Under the pieces are notes generated by a model. That model was not told where the DNA came from. It ran no database searches and saw only the letters and a list, made by a program, of their open reading frames with translations. The translations under genes were made by a program, and so were the position numbers. Below, in pieces: positions 15,118 through 21,752 of a stretch of 25,596 nt of DNA. How positions within the stretch are numbered: the first letter of the stretch is position 1; each line of letters opens with the position of its first letter. Origin of the DNA: Chloroflexi bacterium UBA5189 (GTDB lineage: Bacteria > Chloroflexota > Limnocylindria > Limnocylindrales > CSP1-4); the NCBI GenBank assembly GCA_002413045.1, contig DHWF01000002.1, forward strand, positions 87,307 to 112,902, given 5' to 3'.

Positions 15118-15294
15118 ATGCGCGAGCTGTGGACCCGGAACGGCGCGGCAGCGCGGCTGTTCGCCGTGGTCGGCGTAGCCGTCGTCGTGCTCGCCGTCAT
15201 CAGCCAGAGCGCCATGCTCGCGGCCGTGGGCGCTGTGGCCTTCATCGCGGCCGCGGCCTCGGCGCGCGGGTTCCCGATCGACCGGAACTGGTAG
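15118..15294 (+). CDS. Small two-span membrane protein, 58 aa
   Basis: Reads MRELWTRNGAAARLFAVV at the start and ends in ARGFPIDRNW before TAG. Two hydrophobic stretches (about residues 13-31 and 33-47) suggest two membrane spans with a basic N-terminus. I do not recognise a family. Codon third positions are GC-rich as in neighbouring genes, and the alternation of hydrophobic segments with charged ends looks real. It lies between the divergent ABC exporter and the DUF971 operon. No clear SD is present; GATCGT 8 nt before the ATG is at best a weak -10. It could be spurious. Confidence 0.5.
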   Translation: MRELWTRNGAAARLFAVVGVAVVVLAVISQSAMLAAVGAVAFIAAAASARGFPIDRNW

Positions 15295-15322
15295 CGCGCG
15301 CCCGATTCCGCCGCGTTCGGCG

Positions 15323-15328
15323 CAGAAT
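15323..15328 (+). promoter_or_regulatory. -10-like element of the DUF971 operon
   Basis: CAGAAT, a CANNNT variant, 6 nt before the ATG at 15335. Weak by itself; supported by the same spacing elsewhere in the window. Confidence 0.3.
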
Positions 15329-15334
15329 CGAGCC

Positions 15335-15766
15335 ATGACCGCAGTCCCGGAGCCCGCCACCGACCCAGCGCTTCGCCCCGGCGATCGCACCACCCCGACG
15401 CGCATCCACGCCGATCGCGCCGCGGGCACGCTGGAGCTGGAGTGGCAGGACGGCCACGTGACGATCTACAACGCGCACGACCTGCGCTGGCTGTGCCCGT
15501 GCGCGTTCTGTCGCGGCGAGGCAGGTCTGCCGGGCTGGCTCGACACGTCGCCGACCCTCACCGACGAGCAGACGCGCCTCGTCGATGTCCACCTCGTCGG
15601 CTCGTACGCGCTGGCACCGACCTGGGCCGACGGCCATCACACCGGCTACTACCCGTTCGTGCTCCTGCGCGAGCGCTGCTCCTGCCCAGATGACACACGC
15701 CGTCGGGCATCCGCGCCGCCGGCCGTGGCGCACCCACCCGCACAACAGAGGGGGACCCGTCCGTGA
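15335..15766 (+). CDS. DUF971 (GBBH-like N-terminal domain) protein
   Basis: A 143-residue protein. The core (about residues 22-115) has the DUF971 pattern: a strand LELEWQDGHVTIYNAHDLRWLCPCAFCRGE, then VDVHLVGSYALAPTWADGHHTGYYPFVLLR, then CSC. The family corresponds to the small N-terminal domain of gamma-butyrobetaine hydroxylase and is often near Fe-S or Mrp/ApbC-type genes; its role alone is unsettled. The Cys residues (CPCAFC and CSC) with His could hold a metal, which is inference. The last 25 residues are a Pro/Arg/Ala-rich tail. It overlaps the next gene as GTGA and leads a five-gene operon. Confidence 0.8.
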   Translation: MTAVPEPATDPALRPGDRTTPTRIHADRAAGTLELEWQDGHVTIYNAHDLRWLCPCAFCRGEAGLPGWLDTSPTLTDEQTRLVDVHLVGSYALAPTWADGHHTGYYPFVLLRERCSCPDDTRRRASAPPAVAHPPAQQRGTRP

Positions 15767-16107
15767 TCGTTGCCACCGCACCATTCATCGCCGGCCAGCG
15801 CGTCGTCGAGACGAAGGGCCAGACGTTCGGGCTCGTCGTCCGCAGCCGCGGCTTCTCCGGCAACCTCATCGCCAGCCTGCGGTCGCTTGGTGGCGGCGAG
15901 ATCCACGAGTACACCCAGCTGCTCGAGGACACGCGCCGGCAGGCGCTCGACCGGCTCGTCAAGAACGCCACGGTCATGGGCGCCAACGCGATCATCTCGA
16001 TGCGCTTCGACAGCAGCGAGATCGCCAGCTACATGACCGAGATCGTCGCCTACGGCACGGCGGTCGTCGTCGAGCCCGACGCGTCCGCGAAGCCGGTTTC
16101 GGAGTAG
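15763..16107 (+). CDS. YbjQ/UPF0145 family protein
   Basis: A 114-residue protein matching the whole of the YbjQ (UPF0145, 'heavy-metal-binding') family. It has GQRVVETKGQTFGLVVRSRG, then a helix ending LVKNATVMGANAIISMRFDSSEI, then VAYGTAVVV. Family members form pentamers in structural genomics entries, but no function is proven. The GTG at 15763 overlaps the DUF971 stop. An AGAGGGGG run about 8 nt upstream is a good SD, so both re-initiation and fresh initiation are possible. The next small gene begins 3 nt after its stop. Confidence 0.87.
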   Translation: MIVATAPFIAGQRVVETKGQTFGLVVRSRGFSGNLIASLRSLGGGEIHEYTQLLEDTRRQALDRLVKNATVMGANAIISMRFDSSEIASYMTEIVAYGTAVVVEPDASAKPVSE

Positions 16108-16110
16108 CGC

Positions 16111-16266
16111 ATGGGTCGCCGGGACGTGTACGGCATCGGCGCGCTCGCGCTGTTGGCAGCGAGCGTGTTGCTCCTCGTCTTCTGGGAGTTTCTCTTCGCC
16201 GCACTCGCGTTCCTGAGCGGACTTTGGCTTCTCCGCCTCGGCGGGCGGGTTTCACCAAAAGCGTGA
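16111..16266 (+). CDS. Small membrane protein, 51 aa
   Basis: Reads MGRRDVYGIGALALLAASVL and ends GGRVSPKA. Residues about 7-42 are almost wholly hydrophobic, giving one long or two short spans, with basic residues at both ends. It is fixed in place by its neighbours: the ATG is 3 nt after the YbjQ stop and its TGA overlaps the next GTG. I recognise no family. Confidence 0.65.
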   Translation: MGRRDVYGIGALALLAASVLLLVFWEFLFAALAFLSGLWLLRLGGRVSPKA

Positions 16267-16616
16267 GCAGCATCGTCCGCGGTGCTCTGGTCGTGCTCGG
16301 CGTGCTGTTGATGCTCGGCGGCCTCGCCGTCATCGTCGGGCTGCCGGGCGACGGTGCGATCCCCGGCCTCGAGCTCGTCGGGCTCGGCGCGTTCTTCGTG
16401 ATCGTCGTCGCCATCGAGCGGCAGCGCTATCGATCGGCAGTCGCCGAGACGACGAACGCGCCGCAGGGTCCCGGTGGCGGCGAGCCAGCCGGCGCGAAGC
16501 TCGAGCCGCGCTTCCGCGTCACCGGCGAGGCGTTCATCGATCCCACGACTGGCATCCCGATGCGCGTCGCCGTCGATCCGGCGACCGGTGAGCGCCGCTA
16601 CCTCGCCCAACCGTGA
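16263..16616 (+). CDS. Membrane protein with C-terminal DP-x-TG motif, 117 aa
   Basis: Starts with GTG overlapping the previous stop (GTGA) and ends overlapping the CYTH start (GTGA). Two membrane spans lie at about residues 7-26 and 36-51, joined by a short loop GLPGDGAIPGLE. A Gly/Pro-rich linker follows (about 63-76). The soluble tail is FRVTGEAFIDPTTGIPMR then VAVDPATGERRYL. The tail holds two copies of a D-P-[TA]-T-G element and ends near GERRY, which looks like a small structured motif. I cannot assign a function. The topology would put N- and C-termini on the same side, probably cytoplasmic. Confidence 0.7.
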   Translation: MSSIVRGALVVLGVLLMLGGLAVIVGLPGDGAIPGLELVGLGAFFVIVVAIERQRYRSAVAETTNAPQGPGGGEPAGAKLEPRFRVTGEAFIDPTTGIPMRVAVDPATGERRYLAQP

Positions 16617-17281
16617 GCGCGGGCGGCGGTGCTCCGCCCGCCGGCGAGCCGAAGGAAATCGAGGTCAAGCTGGCCGTCGCCAGGCCGCGAACGGTCCGCC
16701 GGCTGCTCCTTTCGCCTGATCCGGCGCGACTCGCGGGCTTCGCGGCAGCCGGCCCGGAGCACATCGTCCAGCTCACCGATCGCTACCTGGATACGGACCC
16801 GGTCGCAGGACGCCTGTTCCTCAAGAGCGTCCGGGCGCGCCTGCGCCGTGAAGGCCTAGCCACCACGGTGACCGTGAAGCGCTCCGGCGTCGAGGCCCGC
16901 GGCGTCACGACCCGGGTCGAGCTCGAGGGGCCGGCAACACGCTCGCTCGATCCCGGTCGCTGGCCGCCCTCCGCGGCACGTGCGGCGTTGCTCGAGGCCT
17001 CCGCGTCGGAGCCACTCAGGGTCATCGCCCAGCTGCGCCAGCGGCGCCTGACCCGCCTCCTCGCGCGCGGCGTGACCGTCGTCGAGCTGAGCCTCGATGC
17101 CCTCCAGGCGGTCGACCGCGGCCGCGTGGTTGGGCGTCGGTACGAGCTGGAGGCGGAGCTGGTCAACGGCGACGAGACCGCGCTCGCCGAGCTCGGCGAG
17201 GCGCTCCTCCGAATCGATGGCATCGGGCCGCCGCTCGGCTCGAAGATGCGCTTCGCCATCGACTCCGCAATCGCCCTGTAA
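16613..17281 (+). CDS. CYTH domain phosphatase (triphosphate tunnel metalloenzyme)
   Basis: A 222-residue single CYTH domain. The signature ExExK is EIEVK at residues 15-19. Further tunnel residues are visible in LTDRYLDTDP, LFLKSVRARLRREG, TVTVKRSG, TRVELEG, RRYELEAELVNGD and SKMRFAID, alternating Glu/Lys/Arg strands as in triphosphate tunnel enzymes. These hydrolyse inorganic triphosphate or other triphosphates with Mg or Mn. It ends the DUF971-YbjQ operon and stands just before ppk and a CHAD gene, so tripolyphosphate or polyphosphate ends are plausible substrates. No CHAD domain is fused to it, unlike the common YgiF-type arrangement. Confidence 0.87.
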   Translation: MSAGGGAPPAGEPKEIEVKLAVARPRTVRRLLLSPDPARLAGFAAAGPEHIVQLTDRYLDTDPVAGRLFLKSVRARLRREGLATTVTVKRSGVEARGVTTRVELEGPATRSLDPGRWPPSAARAALLEASASEPLRVIAQLRQRRLTRLLARGVTVVELSLDALQAVDRGRVVGRRYELEAELVNGDETALAELGEALLRIDGIGPPLGSKMRFAIDSAIAL

Positions 17282-17292
17282 CACGCGGTTGC

Positions 17293-17298
17293 TAGACT
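17293..17298 (+). promoter_or_regulatory. -10 element of ppk
   Basis: TAGACT, 10 nt before the ATG at 17309, within GCTAGACTCCGC (17291-17302). That 12-mer is identical to the one before the second S9 peptidase gene. Expected leader is a few bases. Confidence 0.5.
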
Positions 17299-17308
17299 CC
17301 GCGATCCC

Positions 17309-19495
17309 ATGACCGCACTGCCATCGAATCGGCCTGAACCCGCGGCCGGCAAGGCGAAGCGGCACCGCGCCCGGCGCGTGCCGCACCTCAGCCGCGAGCT
17401 GTCCTGGATCGAGTTCAACGCCCGCGTCCTGCACGAGGCCGCCGACGCGCGCAACCCGCTCCTCGAGCGCGTCAAGTTCCTCGCGATCTTCGCCTCCAAC
17501 CTCGACGAGTTCTTCCAGGTCCGGATCTCGGGCCTGCGGCGCGCGGCACGGCTCGCTCGGGTCGCCACGATCGGCGGCGGTCCCTCGGCCACGGAACAGC
17601 TGAGCCAGGCGCGGCGCCTGATCAAGGACCTGGTCGAGGAGCACTCGTCGATCTACCGCAAGATCCGCAAGGAGCTGACGCGCGAGGGCATCGAGATCCT
17701 CGACTACGGGAAGGTTCCCCAGCATCATGCCGCGCTGCGCGAGCTGTTCCTCGCCGAGATCTACCCCGTGCTCACGCCGCTTGCTGTGGACCCGGGGCAT
17801 CCGTTCCCGTACATCTCGAGCCTGACCCTGTCGGTGGCCGTTTCACTGCGGGATCCCGCGACGGACGAGCGCCGCTTCGCGCGGGTCAAGGTCCCGCCGG
17901 TCCTGAACCGCCTGATCGAGCTGCCACGCGAGCCGGAGCAGCCCATCGGGCAGCACCGCTACACGCTGCTCGACCAGGTCATCGGCGCGAACCTCGACAT
18001 CCTGTTCAACGGGATGGAAGTGCTCCGCCATCACCTGTTCCGCCTGACCCGCGATGCCGATCTCACGCTCGACGAGGAGGACGCGAGCGACCTCCTGGTC
18101 GCGATCGAGGAAGAGCTGCGCCGGCGCCGCTTCGGCGAGCCGGTCCGCCTCGAGGTCGAGCGGTCGATGCCGGACGAGATGCGGGACGTTCTCCGGCGCG
18201 GGCTTGGGGTGAGCATCGACGAGACCTACGAGGTCCGCGGGATGCTCGACCTGACGAGCCTCGGGCGGCTGGCCGAGCTCGACCGACCCGACCTTCGGAC
18301 CGCGCCGTGGACGCCGGTCGTGCCGCCGCGCTTCCTGCCGCTGGACGAGGACGAGCCGGCCGACGTCTTTGCCGCGATGCGGGCTGGCGACCTGCTCGTC
18401 CATCACCCGTACGAGAGCTTCACTGCTAGCGTGGAGCGCCTCGTCGAGCAGGCGGCCGACGATCCGGACGTCCTCGCGATCAAGCAGACGCTCTACCGCA
18501 CCTCGCTCGACTCGCGGGTGGTCCACCACCTCATCCGCGCCGCCGAACGGGGCAAGCAGGTCGTCGTCCTCGTCGAGATCAAGGCGCGCTTCGACGAGGA
18601 GGCCAACATCGAGTGGGCCCGCAAGCTCGAGCAGTCGGGCGCCCACGTCGTCTACGGCCTGATCGGTCTGAAGACGCACTGCAAGACGCTGCTCGTCGTC
18701 CGGCGCGAGGGCAGCACCCTGCGCCGCTACGTCCACATCGGGACGGGCAACTACAACACGCGGACCTCGCGGACCTACGTAGACCTGGGCCTGTTCACGT
18801 GCCGGCCGGAGATCGGGGAGGACGTGAGCGACCTGTTCAACATCCTGACCGGCCTCTCCCGCCAGCGGACGTTCCGGCGGCTCATCGTGGCGCCGACCGG
18901 GCTGCGCGAGCGGTTCCTCCAGCTGGTGGAGCGTGAGGCGGAGCATGCCGCCGCGGGCCGGCCGTCCGGCATCGTGCTGAAGATGAACGCGCTCATCGAC
19001 ACCGCCTGCGTCGAGGCGCTCTACCGGGCGTCGACGGCGGGGGTCGACATCGATCTGATCATCCGCGGCGCGTGCACCCTGGTCCCCGGGGTCGAGAAGC
19101 TCTCCGAGCGGATTCGGGTTCGCTCGATCATCGGCGAGTTCCTCGAGCACTCCCGCATCTGGCGGTTCGAGAACGGCGGCCAGCCCGAGTGGCTGATCGG
19201 CTCGGGGGACCTGATGGATCGCAACCTGGACCGCCGGATCGAAGCCTTTGTCCCGATCCAGGATCCCGAGGCGCAGCGGCTGATCGACGAGAACCTCGCC
19301 GCACTCCTGGCCGACGACCGGCGCGCCTGGGCGCTCTCCGCCGAGGGCACGTGGGAGCGCGTCGAGACACTGCGCGGCGTCGCCGGCAGCATCGATGCCC
19401 AGCTGGTCCTGAAGGAAAGCGCCCTGAAGCGGGCGCTCGACGCCGCGGCCGCGCGGCCGCACCAGGGCGTCGGCTCACTCCAGCCCTGGGCCTGA
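17309..19495 (+). CDS. ppk1: Polyphosphate kinase 1
   Basis: A 728-residue enzyme of normal PPK1 length. It polymerises the gamma-phosphate of ATP into polyphosphate, reversibly. N domain: LSRELSWIEFNARVLHEAAD and FLAIFASNLDEFFQVRISGL (about residues 27-75). Head domain: EIYPVLTPLAVDPGHPFPYISSL (about 150-173). The autophosphorylated His476 is in YVHIGTGNYNTRTSRTY and the second active-site His614 in EFLEHSRIWRFENGG. DPDVLAIKQTLYRTS and VVVLVEIKARFDEEANIEWARKLE are the C1 nucleotide-site elements. The ATG at 17309 follows a near-leaderless promoter. It is followed 2 nt later by the CHAD gene, so the two are co-expressed. Confidence 0.97.
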   Translation: MTALPSNRPEPAAGKAKRHRARRVPHLSRELSWIEFNARVLHEAADARNPLLERVKFLAIFASNLDEFFQVRISGLRRAARLARVATIGGGPSATEQLSQARRLIKDLVEEHSSIYRKIRKELTREGIEILDYGKVPQHHAALRELFLAEIYPVLTPLAVDPGHPFPYISSLTLSVAVSLRDPATDERRFARVKVPPVLNRLIELPREPEQPIGQHRYTLLDQVIGANLDILFNGMEVLRHHLFRLTRDADLTLDEEDASDLLVAIEEELRRRRFGEPVRLEVERSMPDEMRDVLRRGLGVSIDETYEVRGMLDLTSLGRLAELDRPDLRTAPWTPVVPPRFLPLDEDEPADVFAAMRAGDLLVHHPYESFTASVERLVEQAADDPDVLAIKQTLYRTSLDSRVVHHLIRAAERGKQVVVLVEIKARFDEEANIEWARKLEQSGAHVVYGLIGLKTHCKTLLVVRREGSTLRRYVHIGTGNYNTRTSRTYVDLGLFTCRPEIGEDVSDLFNILTGLSRQRTFRRLIVAPTGLRERFLQLVEREAEHAAAGRPSGIVLKMNALIDTACVEALYRASTAGVDIDLIIRGACTLVPGVEKLSERIRVRSIIGEFLEHSRIWRFENGGQPEWLIGSGDLMDRNLDRRIEAFVPIQDPEAQRLIDENLAALLADDRRAWALSAEGTWERVETLRGVAGSIDAQLVLKESALKRALDAAAARPHQGVGSLQPWA

Positions 19496-19497
19496 CG

Positions 19498-20589
19498 ATG
19501 GTCGAACGCGCCGCGAACGACGCAGCCGCCGCGCCTGCCGCGACCCGACCGCCAAAGGTGGCGCCGACGCAGCCGACGCCGGACGCCGACACGAGCTCGG
19601 ACGTGGCGCCCGCCGCCACGCCAGCCCCGGTCCCCGAGCGGCTGTCGCTTGGCCCCGCGCCCGGCCCGATCCTCGCCTCGGATCTCCTGGCCACTGCGGG
19701 CCGCAAGGCGATGTGGATCCACCTCGATCGCATGCTCACCCGTGAGCCGGGCGTGCGCGATCCGGACCGCCCGGACGACCTTCGCAAGTACCGCGTCGCA
19801 ATTCGCCGGTTGCGGGCGGCGCTGCGGCTGTTCGAGCCCGCCTACCCGAACCGCCAGACCCGCCCGCTCCGCCGCGGACTGTCCGACCTCGCCGCGGCCG
19901 TTGGGACGATCCGGGACCTCGACAATCGGATCGCCGATCTCGGCCGCTGGGCGACGGAGCGCGGCGGCGACGCGCCCGCCGGGGTGACCGCATTGTCGGA
20001 TGCCTGGCTGCGCGACCGGCAGCGCGCGGTCGCGGGCCTGAGCGCCCGGTTGGACTCGCGCCGGCATGCGCGGCTGCTCGCGGCGCTCGTTGCCTTCGTC
20101 GACCTGGCCCCGCCGGGCACGCGACGTGCGCGTGAGCCGCGCCCGTACACCGTGCACGACCGGATCGCGTCGCTGCTGTGGTCCGCCTACGAGGACGCCC
20201 GCGCGTTCGCGCCCGTCATCCGGTGGGCGGACCTCGAGACGATCCACGAGCTGCGCATCGCCGGCAAGCGGCTCCGGGACGACCTCGACTTCCTGGCGGA
20301 CGTTCTGCCGCCCGAGCGCGCCTGGCTCGTCGAACGCCTGGTCGCGCTCCAGGATCACCTCGGCGCGCTGAACGACGCGACCGTGACCGTGGCTGCCGTC
20401 CGGGCCTTCCTCGAGCACTGGGGGGCCAGTCCCGGCGAGCAGGCCCAGATCGCCGCCTACCTCACGGACAAGGAGCGCGAGGTCGCCCTCCTGCGACGGA
20501 CGATCTGGCGGCCGTGGCGACCCGTCGTGGGGATCTCCTTCGCCCGCAAGCTGTCGCGCCTGGTGGTCGCCCGCCCGACCCCGGCCTAG
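19498..20589 (+). CDS. CHAD domain protein
   Basis: A 363-residue protein. Residues 1-50 are an Ala/Pro/Thr-rich, likely disordered lead. The rest is the helical CHAD domain, two four-helix bundles rich in surface His and Arg: DDLRKYRVAIRRLRAALRLFEP and, in the second half, IHELRIAGKRLRDDLDFLADVLP and LQDHLGALNDATVTV. Conserved R/K/H rows (KYRVAIRRLR, HELRIAGKRLR) bind polyphosphate chains, and stand-alone CHAD proteins localise to polyphosphate granules. The ATG lies 2 nt after the ppk stop. It probably works with PPK as a granule or binding factor. The stop codon shares a CTAG with the opposing exopolyphosphatase stop. Confidence 0.87.
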   Translation: MVERAANDAAAAPAATRPPKVAPTQPTPDADTSSDVAPAATPAPVPERLSLGPAPGPILASDLLATAGRKAMWIHLDRMLTREPGVRDPDRPDDLRKYRVAIRRLRAALRLFEPAYPNRQTRPLRRGLSDLAAAVGTIRDLDNRIADLGRWATERGGDAPAGVTALSDAWLRDRQRAVAGLSARLDSRRHARLLAALVAFVDLAPPGTRRAREPRPYTVHDRIASLLWSAYEDARAFAPVIRWADLETIHELRIAGKRLRDDLDFLADVLPPERAWLVERLVALQDHLGALNDATVTVAAVRAFLEHWGASPGEQAQIAAYLTDKEREVALLRRTIWRPWRPVVGISFARKLSRLVVARPTPA

Positions 20590-21560
20590 GTCTCCGCCGC
20601 GACCCGGCTCTCCCAGCCGAGGGCGAGGTTCGGCACCTCGCGGCGCCACGTCGGGCCGGCATGGAAGGCGGCCAGGATCAGGCCCTCGCGCAGGCCGCCG
20701 ATGGCGACCCGCAGCCGATCCAGGCGATAGCGCTCCAGGGCACCGAGCAGGATCGCGGCGCCGGCTGGCAGCACGCGCGCCCGCGAGACCCGGACGCCAT
20801 GTCGGTCGGCGATCGAGGCCGCGGGCGCCGAGGCCATCGCGTCGAGCGCGGCCCGGATCCGGCTCCGCGTGAGCACCCGGTTGTCGAGCGGTGACCCGAT
20901 GCGCAGCAGGTTGCGTGCGGTCCCGCCGACTGCCACGAGCTGCGCAGCTCGCGAGTCGGGGGCGCGGAGCAGGGCCAGGGCAACCTCTGCGGATAGTGCG
21001 CCGATCTCGCTGGCGGTCGGCGGATCGTGCTCCACGTGGACGCCGGTCAGGCGCGCGGCACCCAGGGGCAGGCCGACGGCCTCGGGCAGGCGCTCGGGAC
21101 CGGCGAGCAGGATCTCGGTGCTGCCGCCGCCCACGTCGATCATGACCATCTCGCGATCCACGGGGCGGCCCGCCTGTACGCCCAGGAGCGCCAGCATGGC
21201 CTCCTCCTCGTGGCTCAGGGAGGCCGCCTCGAGGCCGGTCACGGACCGGATCCGCTCGATGACGGACGGACCGTCGGCCGCGCGACGGAGCGGGTCGGTG
21301 CCGGCGACGGTGATCGCCCGCGCTCCCAGGCGGCGCGCGTGATCGGCAAACGCGCCGAGCGTCTCGATGAGGCCCGGAACGGCGCTGCCGAGCCCACCCT
21401 CGGCGTCGATCGTCCGGCCGAGCCCGAGGTGCGCCGACTCATCGTGGCGGGACTTCAGCTCGTACGCGTCGACATCGGCGACCAGCAGATGGACCGAGTA
21501 CGAGCCGATGTCGATCGCCGCGGCGGTCTCGGGTCTGGTCGGCGATCGATCCAATAGCAC
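20586..21560 (-). CDS. ppx: Exopolyphosphatase (Ppx/GppA family)
   Basis: A 324-residue protein of the ASKHA fold, limited to the catalytic Ppx/GppA domain without the long helical C-terminus of E. coli PPX. Phosphate-1 loop is AIDIGSYSVHLLVADV (about residues 15-30), phosphate-2 MIDVGGGSTEILLAG, and the catalytic Glu region is VIERIRSVTGLEAASLSHEEEAMLAL. VAVGGTARNLLRI is the adenosine-like loop. It releases phosphate from polyphosphate ends; pppGpp hydrolysis is also possible. The GTG at 21558-21560 is chosen because CAGACT lies 7 nt upstream and the fold begins soon after. It converges on CHAD and diverges from the pst operon, placing breakdown beside uptake. Confidence 0.92.
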   Translation of the reverse strand: MLLDRSPTRPETAAAIDIGSYSVHLLVADVDAYELKSRHDESAHLGLGRTIDAEGGLGSAVPGLIETLGAFADHARRLGARAITVAGTDPLRRAADGPSVIERIRSVTGLEAASLSHEEEAMLALLGVQAGRPVDREMVMIDVGGGSTEILLAGPERLPEAVGLPLGAARLTGVHVEHDPPTASEIGALSAEVALALLRAPDSRAAQLVAVGGTARNLLRIGSPLDNRVLTRSRIRAALDAMASAPAASIADRHGVRVSRARVLPAGAAILLGALERYRLDRLRVAIGGLREGLILAAFHAGPTWRREVPNLALGWESRVAAET

Positions 21561-21567
21561 GAACCCC

Positions 21568-21573
21568 AGTCTG
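21568..21573 (-). promoter_or_regulatory. -10-like element of ppx
   Basis: CAGACT on the minus strand, 7 nt before the GTG at 21560. It shares AGACT with the TAGACT boxes of ppk and the second S9 peptidase. Confidence 0.4.
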
Positions 21574-21643
21574 CCACGCGATCGGCGGTCCGGCGCGCCG
21601 CCGGAACCCGGGTCCGCCCCGGCCGTGCGCAGGCACACGGGTT

Positions 21644-21672
21644 GTTAACACAGAAGTGACGGCGCGTTCATG
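21644..21672 (+). promoter_or_regulatory. Candidate PHO box: three 7-mers at 11-nt period
   Basis: GTTAACA (21644-21650), AGTGACG (21655-21661) and GTTCATG (21666-21672) align to GTTNACG with exact 11-nt spacing. Period-11 direct repeats with GTTCA-like cores are how PhoB/PhoP-type regulators bind in several phyla. The site lies about 80 nt before pstS, where such control is expected. The middle copy is poor and the regulator is not in the window. Confidence 0.4.
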
Positions 21673-21739
21673 AGGGCTGCCCAGCCTGAAACCGGAACCG
21701 AGGCCGAGCTAGTCGCGCCCTGTGCCGGCGCGCCCACCT

Positions 21740-21745
21740 GGAGGA
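21740..21745 (+). promoter_or_regulatory. Shine-Dalgarno GGAGGA of pstS
   Basis: GGAGGA with a 7-nt spacer to the GTG at 21753 is the clearest ribosome binding site in the window and decides the start. It shows that the host does use SD initiation on leadered mRNAs. Confidence 0.75.
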
Positions 21746-21752
21746 ATATCGA

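Noticed and set aside
17843..19462. A 539-codon minus-strand open frame inside ppk
   Set aside because: Shadow of the PPK1 reading frame; no motif and no start signal of the kind seen elsewhere.
19021..20649. A 542-codon minus-strand open frame over the ppk end and CHAD gene
   Set aside because: Antisense to two well-supported genes; composition is the Arg/Pro/Gly-rich type produced by GC-rich shadow frames and no domain is visible.
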